42,079 nt of DNA from Bacteroidales bacterium. Its GTDB lineage: Bacteria; Bacteroidota; Bacteroidia; Bacteroidales; UBA932. The stretch covers positions 1 to 42,079 of the forward strand of contig JAGCUV010000130.1 of assembly GCA_017962705.1 (NCBI GenBank), given 5' to 3'. This document shows positions 25,090-31,487 of this stretch, one piece after another; position 1 is the first letter of the stretch, and every line of letters starts with the position of its first letter. Both the position numbers and the translations under genes were made by a program. The notes below the pieces were generated by a model. The model made no database searches. It had not been told where the DNA came from and worked only from the letters and a program-made list of their open reading frames with translations.

Positions 25090-26825
25090 TGGTCGCTTTT
25101 GAGAATCATACCCATCTTGGCTTCGGAAATGTTGATGATAAAGTCTCCGATTTTCTCCAGTTCCGACACGAGATCGATGTAATACACACCGGTCGTGTAT
25201 TGGTAGTGGTCGGTTTCCAGATTGGCGATGTGCTCTTCCCGCAAGTCGTTGCGGCAGGTGTTGATGTCCCGTTCCGCCTCGACCGCCCGGGAAATATCCT
25301 TCAGGTCGGGATTGCGCAAGTTTTCAAGCATCACCTCGTAGGCTGTATTCACCAGGTCGGCCAGATGGTTGATTTTGGCGAACATTTCTTCGTCGAACAT
25401 CTTGCCGTGGTTGAACTTGCGCTGGAGCAGGCGTCCGATGGCGTCGCCCGAGTCGCCCAGCGATTCCATTTCCCCGATGATTTTGTACATAATCTTGATG
25501 CGGTCGGCGGAAGATTCGCTGAGTTCTCCTTTGGACACCTCGTTGAGATAGGTGGAAATCTCGTATTCAATGCGATCGGTAATCTGCTCGTATTTGACGA
25601 GTTTTTCGTTGATTTTCTCAAATTTGTCCGGGTCCGTCTCGTTGATGGCCTCGCGGATATATTGGAAGTCCCGGTAGCAGATTTCTCCGAAATGAATGAG
25701 TTCCTGGTTGGCCTCATTGAGCGAAAGCTCGGCGGCGGCCAGCGGACCGGCGCTGATGTATTTGAGCCGGAAGACTTCTTCCTCGTCGCCTTTGGGGGCG
25801 GGCACCATCCAAGTCACTGTCTTCTCAATCAAAGGAATGAACCAGATGAGAATGAGGGTGTTGATGATGTTAAACAAGGTGTGCAGGGTCGCCACGCAAT
25901 AGGGGAGACTCGCGACCAACGCGGCCTTTGCCTCGGGGCTGTCCGAGAAATTCGACGTGACGGGATTGGGAAATCCGAAGAGCGTGACAATGTTCCCGAT
26001 CAGCGAAAGGAAAGGACCGAACAGGCAGAGTACCCAGATGACACCGAATACATTGAACAGCATATGGGCACGGGCCGTCCTTTTGGCCGAAACATTCCCC
26101 ACGGAAGCCGCGATGTTGGAGGTGATGGTCGTCCCGATGTTCTCGCCGAGCACCATCGCCGCCGCTATCGTAAAAGGAATCACGCCGGCCGACACCAAAA
26201 GCATCGTGATGGACATCGTGGCGGCGGAAGATTGCAGCATCAGGGTCATCAGTGCTCCGATGACCATAAAAAGCAGGATGGAGCCGTAACCCCAGCCCGT
26301 CAGCGGAGAAAGGAACCCGTGTACGGCCGGACTGGACAAGATGGGGTAAGCCGTGTCTTTCAGGGTGGACAGACCGAGGAAGAGCAAAGCGAAACCCATG
26401 ATGAACTCACCCAGGTTGCGCTTTTTCTGCCCTTTGATGCTCAGCAGGATGAATGCGAAGAACATCAGCGGAATGGCAATCGCACCCAGGCTGAACGAGC
26501 CGTCGAAGGAAAGGGCGAAGAGCCAGGCGGTCACCGTCGTTCCGATGTTCGCGCCCATAATGACGCCGATTGCATTGGTCAGCGCCATCAGGCCTGCATT
26601 CACAAAACTCACGAGCATCAGCGTAGTGGCCGTAGAAGACTGCACCAAGGCCGTCACCACAATACCCGTCAGCACACATTTGAACCTGTTGGAAGTCATT
26701 GACGCGAGGAAACTGCGCATCGAGTCTCCCGCCAGTTTTTGAAGTCCTCCACTCATCAGGGACATTCCATACAGGAACATTCCCAGGCATCCCAACATTT
26801 TGAGGACTTGGAAGAAAGTATCCAT
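25086..26825 (-). CDS. Na/Pi cotransporter with PhoU-like domain
   Basis: 579 residues. The N-terminal ~330 residues are membrane-embedded, with the two inverted family repeats carrying TALVQSSTATTLML and MLQSSAATMSIT. These are the QSS motifs of the NptA/YjbB Na+-phosphate transporters, and MGANIGTT and LGENIGTT accompany them. The C-terminal ~200 residues are helical and PhoU-like (repeated helices with NEANQELIHF and MESLGDSGDAIGR). It could import or export phosphate. It lies 3 nt downstream of the histidine phosphatase gene, so released phosphate may be its substrate (inferred). Confidence 0.9.
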   Translation of the reverse strand: MDTFFQVLKMLGCLGMFLYGMSLMSGGLQKLAGDSMRSFLASMTSNRFKCVLTGIVVTALVQSSTATTLMLVSFVNAGLMALTNAIGVIMGANIGTTVTAWLFALSFDGSFSLGAIAIPLMFFAFILLSIKGQKKRNLGEFIMGFALLFLGLSTLKDTAYPILSSPAVHGFLSPLTGWGYGSILLFMVIGALMTLMLQSSAATMSITMLLVSAGVIPFTIAAAMVLGENIGTTITSNIAASVGNVSAKRTARAHMLFNVFGVIWVLCLFGPFLSLIGNIVTLFGFPNPVTSNFSDSPEAKAALVASLPYCVATLHTLFNIINTLILIWFIPLIEKTVTWMVPAPKGDEEEVFRLKYISAGPLAAAELSLNEANQELIHFGEICYRDFQYIREAINETDPDKFEKINEKLVKYEQITDRIEYEISTYLNEVSKGELSESSADRIKIMYKIIGEMESLGDSGDAIGRLLQRKFNHGKMFDEEMFAKINHLADLVNTAYEVMLENLRNPDLKDISRAVEAERDINTCRNDLREEHIANLETDHYQYTTGVYYIDLVSELEKIGDFIINISEAKMGMILKSDQ

Positions 26826-26828
26826 CGT

Positions 26829-28148
26829 CTAGTCGTTGTAAGTAACAAAGAGATGCGTACGCGCTTGCAAGTACGCTTTCAGGTCCTCCCATTTGTAATA
26901 AGGACCTTGCGCCGTTTCCAATTTCCCGAAGCGGGATTCCTCCCCGTTCAGCAGGAGTTTCACCAGAATCTGCGCCGGGTCGCCGCGTCCCTTCCTTTGT
27001 TTTTCGGGCCAGCCCTTCGGAGCGTAGAATACGAGTTGCAGGTTGGCCGCCATCGGGGAACGGAAGGTGTAGAACCAATAACACAATTCGTCGTTGTCGG
27101 CGGGCTGGGTGTCGAAATCTTCGATGTCGGCAATCATCAGCAGGGTCATCAGGCAATGGTCGTGGCCGAAACGCAGGTCGGCGCCCCGCTCTCCTTGCGC
27201 GATGTGCGCGTCCGCCTTGCCAACCATATCGTCATAAATGGCCGAGCAGGCGGTCTTGTAGCCGTAATACTCGCGGAAACGCTCGTAGTTGTCACATTCC
27301 CACAAAATCGCAAACTCTTCCGGGGTGAGCAGCCCGTCCAAATCGACGCGGCGGTCCTCCGGCAGGCTCTGCATACCGCCCACCAGCATATACAATTGGA
27401 AAAACACTTCAAAAGGCGTACGTCCGCCCAGGCAGCGGTCCGTATCCTTGAACATCCGGGCCAATACCTCTTTGTAAGAGGGGAAGTGACGCAGAAAATA
27501 ATCCTCGGAACTTTCCGCATAGGGGATGATGAGTTCCGGCCCCTGGTAGCGGAGGGGGTTGTTCTTGTTGTTGGGCCGGGTCGCCTGCATCTCGTAGATG
27601 CCTTGGTGCTCGTAAACGGCGATGTTGGGGCGGAGACGGGCCACCTGGGTGCAGAAAGACCCCATACTGACGATGCTGCGCGGGGTGGGTGAAGAAACGG
27701 CATCCACGCGGGCTCCTTTGCCGAAAGCGCCCGGGAAAGCGTGAATCATCGTCTTGGCGATGTACTGATGTTGCTCCCAGCCCAGCGGGGTAAGGTCTCC
27801 TACGTGCAACTCCGCCGTCTCATTGAAGGCCAGCATACGGGCATAAATCTGCTTCCCGAATTCAGTCAATCCATCCTTTTCATTCTCGGCCTTCAACATA
27901 CGGACAATCATCCCATAGGTGCGGGGCGTGTAGGCATATCGCGAACCGTGCCGGCCGTAGTGGCTCACATAAAAGGCTTCATAGCCCTTGGGGGCGGCGC
28001 TGAGCGCCTGGGGCGTGCAGTCATAAAGCCCGTCGAGTCCCGAACATTTGTTCCGGTCGGCGCGGACTTCTTCACGAACGTTGGTCCGCTGGGCCCACGC
28101 AGAGAGGACGGCCAGCAGAAGCAGCAGGGTGGAGATACTTTTTCTCAT
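26829..28148 (-). CDS. Secreted histidine-type phosphatase
   Basis: 439 residues with a 19-20 residue signal peptide ending AWAQ. Histidine acid phosphatase branch of the His-phosphatase superfamily. The catalytic R-H-G motif is HYGRHGSRY (R66, H67, R70), and the distal HD pair is H329-D330 in FGHDHCL. The family includes phytases and MINPP-like inositol phosphate phosphatases. The HD (not HAE) end and overall length fit, but the substrate is not decided by sequence. First gene of a seven-gene operon, directly before a Na/Pi cotransporter, which suggests scavenging of phosphate from organic phosphate in the periplasm. Confidence 0.85.
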   Translation of the reverse strand: MRKSISTLLLLLAVLSAWAQRTNVREEVRADRNKCSGLDGLYDCTPQALSAAPKGYEAFYVSHYGRHGSRYAYTPRTYGMIVRMLKAENEKDGLTEFGKQIYARMLAFNETAELHVGDLTPLGWEQHQYIAKTMIHAFPGAFGKGARVDAVSSPTPRSIVSMGSFCTQVARLRPNIAVYEHQGIYEMQATRPNNKNNPLRYQGPELIIPYAESSEDYFLRHFPSYKEVLARMFKDTDRCLGGRTPFEVFFQLYMLVGGMQSLPEDRRVDLDGLLTPEEFAILWECDNYERFREYYGYKTACSAIYDDMVGKADAHIAQGERGADLRFGHDHCLMTLLMIADIEDFDTQPADNDELCYWFYTFRSPMAANLQLVFYAPKGWPEKQRKGRGDPAQILVKLLLNGEESRFGKLETAQGPYYKWEDLKAYLQARTHLFVTYND

Positions 28149-28176
28149 ATATCTTTTCGAATGAATGCAATCGTCT

Positions 28177-28209
28177 ACAAAGATAAAAAAAAGCAGCTAA
28201 AAAAGTCAA
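28177..28209 (-). promoter_or_regulatory. Promoter of the phosphatase-thyA-symporter operon
   Basis: On the minus strand TTG (28209-28207), a 21-nt spacer, then TATCTTTGT (28185-28177), one base off TAnnTTTGC. It is the only promoter-like site seen for the seven genes down to 20307. Confidence 0.6.
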
Positions 28210-28217
28210 AAATGATT

Positions 28218-28895
28218 CTAAAAATCTGCAATCTTGAAAGGGTTGTAAGAAATATTTTTGTCAAAGGTGTCCACAGATTCCCGGACTTTCACCCATTGGA
28301 CCACGCGGACGGTGAGGGGGAGGACCACAATCTCATAGACCACTTTGAACGATACCTGGCAGAGCATCATCGTGGCGAGCGTCCCGACAGGCAGCCCCCA
28401 GAAGGCGATGGGCATAAAAATCAAGGAATCAATTCCCTCGCCTGCCAGAGAGGAGACAATGGCGCGGATGCCGAAACGACGGCCCTCGGAGGCGACTTTC
28501 ATCTTGCTCAGCACGGCGGCGTTGATCCACGAACCGACCAGAAAAGCCAGCAGGGAAGCCGTCGCGATGCGCGGGGCCAGGCGGAATACATAATTGAAAT
28601 GCTCCGCTCCGTCCCAGAAGGGGGCGGCGGGCATCCAGACCAAAAACTGGCCGAAAATGACTACGAAGAAATTCATCGCGAAAGCCAGCCAGATGACCAG
28701 CCGCGCCTTGCGGTAGCCCCACACCTCGCAGATGCAGTCGTTGAGGATATACGAGATGGGAAACACCAGAACGGCTCCCGGCAGGTCCAGCCCGAAAATG
28801 TGAATGAGTTTGGCGGCGAAAAGGTTGGAAGCGACCAGACAGACGATAAACGTTACGGTCATCAATAGAAACAACGGCGAGAATTTCTCTTTCAT
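28218..28895 (-). CDS. Queuosine precursor transporter YhhQ family
   Basis: 225 residues, about six hydrophobic segments, no signal peptide. Member of the VUT/YhhQ (DUF165) family, which takes up preQ0/preQ1 or queuine for queuosine tRNA modification. Visible family features are VASNLFAAKLIHIFGL in TM1, FPISYILNDCICEVWGYRKA, and the later GEGIDSLIFMPIAFWG. It has its own promoter and a 55-nt leader. Its stop lies inside the promoter region of the phosphatase operon. Confidence 0.88.
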   Translation of the reverse strand: MKEKFSPLFLLMTVTFIVCLVASNLFAAKLIHIFGLDLPGAVLVFPISYILNDCICEVWGYRKARLVIWLAFAMNFFVVIFGQFLVWMPAAPFWDGAEHFNYVFRLAPRIATASLLAFLVGSWINAAVLSKMKVASEGRRFGIRAIVSSLAGEGIDSLIFMPIAFWGLPVGTLATMMLCQVSFKVVYEIVVLPLTVRVVQWVKVRESVDTFDKNISYNPFKIADF

Positions 28896-28955
28896 CTTTG
28901 CAGTTTTTAGAGTGGTACCTGTTACACTTGACCCGGCTCCTCGCCGAATCTCGCC

Positions 28956-28987
28956 GCAAAGGTAGCCAAAAACAGAGAGAAAAGCAA
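28956..28987 (-). promoter_or_regulatory. Promoter of the yhhQ-like gene
   Basis: Minus strand TTG (28987-28985), 20-nt spacer, TACCTTTGC (28964-28956): an exact fit to the Bacteroidetes promoter. Transcription would begin near 28950, leaving a leader of about 55 nt. Confidence 0.75.
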
Positions 28988-28995
28988 AAAATCCC

Positions 28996-29691
28996 CTACA
29001 GCATCTTGATCAGTTTCTTCATCCCTTCGGTAGCGGGAGCCTGGATGTGCGTGGCGCCGTGCGCTGACACCTCTCCCGGATCAATGACGAAAATGCGGCA
29101 CCTGCTTGGCGCATAAGAGACCAGCCCGGCGGCAGGATAGACCTGCAGCGAGGTGCCGATAATCAGGAGTATGTCCGCTTCAGAAACTTCGCGGGCCGCG
29201 GCGGAGATATTGGGGACCGCCTCGCCAAACCACACGATATGGGGACGCAACTGCCGCTTGTTCGGACCGCCCGTATCTCCCATCTGGATACTGCCATATC
29301 CGATGTCCTGGACATAGCGCAGGCTGTACCCGTCCCTGTCCGTATAGCAATCCTCCGGACGCACCTTGGTGACCTCCCCGTGCAGATGGATGATGTGGCT
29401 GCTGCCCGCGCGTTCGTGCAGGTCATCCACATTCTGGGTAATGACCGTCACGGCATACTCTTTCTCCAACTCTGCCAATAAGGTATGGGCCAGGTTGGGC
29501 GCGTGATGGGGCAAGTCAGCCCGCATCCCGTTGTAGAACTCCAGCATCAAGCCCGGATTGCGATGCCACCCTTCTATCGACGCCACATCCTCGACGCGAT
29601 AATTGTTCCACAGACCTCCGCCCCCGCGGAACGTACTGATTCCGCTCTCGGCACTGATCCCCGACCCCGACAAAACAACCAACTTTTTCAT
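28996..29691 (-). CDS. cobB: NAD-dependent protein deacylase (sirtuin)
   Basis: 231 residues from the internal ATG at 29691 (MKKLVVLSGSGIS). The 15 codons before it look non-coding and would overlap the promoter. Sir2 features: GSGISAESGISTFR for NAD binding, TQNVDDLHERAG (85-96), catalytic H104 in HLHGE, and GTSLQVYPAAGL near the end. The usual Cys4 zinc site is missing, since the only Cys in that module is in DCYTDRD. Some class III sirtuins also lack it. The Y-x-x-R desuccinylase motif is imperfect here: Y53 is followed by R57, not R56. Substrate preference is open. Confidence 0.9.
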   Translation of the reverse strand: MKKLVVLSGSGISAESGISTFRGGGGLWNNYRVEDVASIEGWHRNPGLMLEFYNGMRADLPHHAPNLAHTLLAELEKEYAVTVITQNVDDLHERAGSSHIIHLHGEVTKVRPEDCYTDRDGYSLRYVQDIGYGSIQMGDTGGPNKRQLRPHIVWFGEAVPNISAAAREVSEADILLIIGTSLQVYPAAGLVSYAPSRCRIFVIDPGEVSAHGATHIQAPATEGMKKLIKML

Positions 29692-29715
29692 AAGCAATGA
29701 CTCGTTATTAAACGC

Positions 29716-29746
29716 ACTAATATAACGCTTTATCAATTATTATCAA
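29716..29746 (-). promoter_or_regulatory. Possible cobB promoter
   Basis: Minus strand TTG (29746-29744), 19-nt spacer, TATATTAGT (29724-29716), two mismatches from TAnnTTTGC. It is 24 nt upstream of the chosen cobB start, which supports that start. Confidence 0.45.
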
Positions 29747-29818
29747 AATTGCAAATTCACAAAAAATTCGGAAAAAATGCAAAAAAGGTCTGAAAAACGA
29801 AAAATTTTTCTTGACTTT

Positions 29819-29851
29819 TTGACCTTTTAAAAATTTATAGCATAGATTCGC
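29819..29851 (+). promoter_or_regulatory. Promoter of the RhuM-Fic gene
   Basis: TTG at 29819-29821, 21-nt spacer, TAGATTCGC at 29843-29851, one base off the consensus. The preceding run includes TTTTTCTTGACTTTTT (29805-29820), a motif that recurs upstream of the Bro-N-like gene at 38031. Confidence 0.5.
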
Positions 29852-29854
29852 CGT

Positions 29855-29888
29855 CCGGTCTCCCAATGGGGACCGGGCATTTTTGTTT
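29855..29888 (+). terminator. Terminator-like hairpin before the RhuM-Fic gene
   Basis: CCGGTCTCC (29855-29863) pairs with GGGGACCGG (29868-29876) in a 9-bp stem with one T-G pair and a 4-nt loop. ATTTTTGTTT follows at 29879. It looks like an intrinsic terminator but lies between the promoter and the ORF, at or just after the predicted transcription start. It may be an attenuator or a 5' stabilising hairpin. Confidence 0.6.
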
Positions 29889-29906
29889 ATATAAAATAAC
29901 ATCAGT

Positions 29907-30923
29907 ATGAAAACTACAAATCATTCCGAGCAATCATCCGCTCCCGCAAGAGGAGAAATCATCCTCTACCAGACTGCCGACGGCAACACCAGCATCGATG
30001 TCAAACTTGAAAACGAAACAGTGTGGCTAAGCGCCGAACAAATGGCGATTCTCTTTGACCGAGACAGGACTGTCATTCAGCGGCACATTCGCAACATATA
30101 CAATGAGGAAGAATTGGATAGGAATATCACATGTGCAAATTTTGCACATATGGGTATTGACAAGGACCAAACATATGTTACAGAACTATTCAACCTCGAC
30201 GTAATCATCTCTGTAGGCTATCGAATAAAATCCAAACGCGGAACTGAGTTCCGGATTTGGGCCAATTCCGTGCTGAAAGAGTACCTGATCAAAGGCTATG
30301 CTGTAAAGCAAAATCTGGAGCAGCAGAAGTACGAGGAACTGAAGTCATTGGTCGACCTTATGGGACGGACGATTCATTATCTGGATGCGCCCGTCGACAC
30401 CCAGATTCGGTCCATCTTCGAGGTGGTCAAGGACTACACATACGCCCTCGACACCCTTGACCATTACGACTATCAGCGTCTGGGCATAAAGGCCACGCGT
30501 AAGGAACATTTCCGCGCCACTTACGAAAATGCGATGGCTGTTGTTCACAGTCTGAAAGAGAAATTTGGCGGAAGCGAGCTGTTCGGGAATGAGAAGGACC
30601 AGTCGTTCCACAGTTCCATCGGGCAGATTTACCAGACCTGGGACGGCGTCGACCTCTATCCGTCCGTGGAGGAGAAGGCGGCGATGTTGCTGTATCTGGT
30701 TGTCAAGAACCATTCCTTCTCGGACGGGAACAAACGCATTGCCGCCACGCTTTTCCTCTGGTTTATGGAGAACAACCGCATTCTGTACGCATCCGACGGA
30801 CACAAGCGAATCGCAGACAACGCCCTAGTCGCGCTGACGCTGATGATAGCCGAGAGCAAGATGGATGAGATGGAAATGATGGTCAAGGTAGTCGTCAATC
30901 TCATAAACGAGGACAACCAGTAG
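29907..30923 (+). CDS. RhuM-Fic/Doc fusion protein
   Basis: 338 residues. The first ~140 residues are the RhuM domain (virulence RhuM family): GEIILYQ, DVKLENETVWLSAEQMAILF, DRTVIQRHIRNIY and SVGYRIKSKRGTEFRIWA, which look like a phage-antirepressor-type DNA- or partner-binding module. Residues ~200-330 are a Fic/Doc domain with the active-site motif HSFSDGNKR (H269, D273, N275, R277). Fic proteins AMPylate targets and Doc phosphorylates EF-Tu; the DGNKR form is Fic-like with a Doc-like Lys. No inhibitory helix partner gene is seen. No signal peptide, and the gene ends in TAG. It probably belongs to a toxin, regulatory or defence function (inferred). Confidence 0.85.
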   Translation: MKTTNHSEQSSAPARGEIILYQTADGNTSIDVKLENETVWLSAEQMAILFDRDRTVIQRHIRNIYNEEELDRNITCANFAHMGIDKDQTYVTELFNLDVIISVGYRIKSKRGTEFRIWANSVLKEYLIKGYAVKQNLEQQKYEELKSLVDLMGRTIHYLDAPVDTQIRSIFEVVKDYTYALDTLDHYDYQRLGIKATRKEHFRATYENAMAVVHSLKEKFGGSELFGNEKDQSFHSSIGQIYQTWDGVDLYPSVEEKAAMLLYLVVKNHSFSDGNKRIAATLFLWFMENNRILYASDGHKRIADNALVALTLMIAESKMDEMEMMVKVVVNLINEDNQ

Positions 30924-31151
30924 CCTGTCCCTCGATTCCCTTTCGTCCCGGAGAGTCATCTTCCTTAACGCTATCACGCGGCATTACCCCATCCAGGCCA
31001 ATCAGCACTCTACGGTCTTGTAGGGCACATTGCCCTGGATAGGGGTGGGCTTGAAGGCCAGGGGTATCCAGGCCCATCTGTATTCTACGGCTTTCTATGG
31101 CACATTACCCTGGATAGGGGTGTAATGAGTCTGTCGTGTCTATGAGGCGAT
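30924..31151. other. Intergenic stretch with palindromic tandem repeat
   Basis: No gene is visible. The stretch holds the repeat described at 30981-31127. Its start, just after the RhuM-Fic stop, has no clear terminator. Confidence 0.5.
30981..31127. repeat. Two 57-bp repeats nested in an inverted repeat
   Basis: Copies at 30991-31047 and 31066-31122 are 48 of 57 identical by eye, with a 75-bp period. Each begins ATCCAGG and ends CCTGGATAGGGGTG, so each can fold on its own. The outer flanks also pair: CATTACCCC (30982-30990) with GGGGTGTAATG (31117-31127). The whole block can therefore form either two small hairpins or one large stem. Confidence 0.75.
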
Positions 31152-31183
31152 TTGCACATCACAATAAATATTTGTATCTTCGC
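31152..31183 (+). promoter_or_regulatory. Promoter of the lipoprotein gene
   Basis: TTG at 31152-31154, 20-nt spacer, TATCTTCGC at 31175-31183, one base off consensus. Transcription would start near 31190, about 300 nt before the ORF. Confidence 0.6.
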
Positions 31184-31487
31184 ATCGTATGTCCCAAGGG
31201 GCATACAGACATATTGCGAAAGTGTTTTTCGCTGCCCTCGTTGGAAATCTGGACAATTTCTATCATACAGTGGGTCAGTCGCAAACACTCCGCCTTTTCT
31301 TGTATTGTTGACGGTGGGCCTCTGCTCATTGTACTCCATATCGGGAATAGGTGTGGGGTACGATTGTTTCTTCACTGTATCGCTTGTCCAGAGCGTCCAA
31401 CGGAAGTTATGAAAACGGCTCCACACTTTCTTTGTATATACACCATCCGGGGGGCGGGGTGGAAAGATAGCAGGAATACCTATTCCA
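31184..31487 (+). other. Long 5' leader of the lipoprotein gene
   Basis: About 300 nt between promoter and start codon. It contains at least one hairpin, GCGAAA (31216-31221) with TTTCGC (31227-31232). An open frame crosses it and runs into the lipoprotein gene in another frame, but its sequence has no protein-like features. I therefore read the stretch as untranslated leader. Confidence 0.45.

Noticed and set aside
30981..31127. A CRISPR array
   Set aside because: There are only two copies, the units are 57 bp and diverged, the gap is 18 bp, and no cas genes are nearby. The palindromic outer arms also do not fit.
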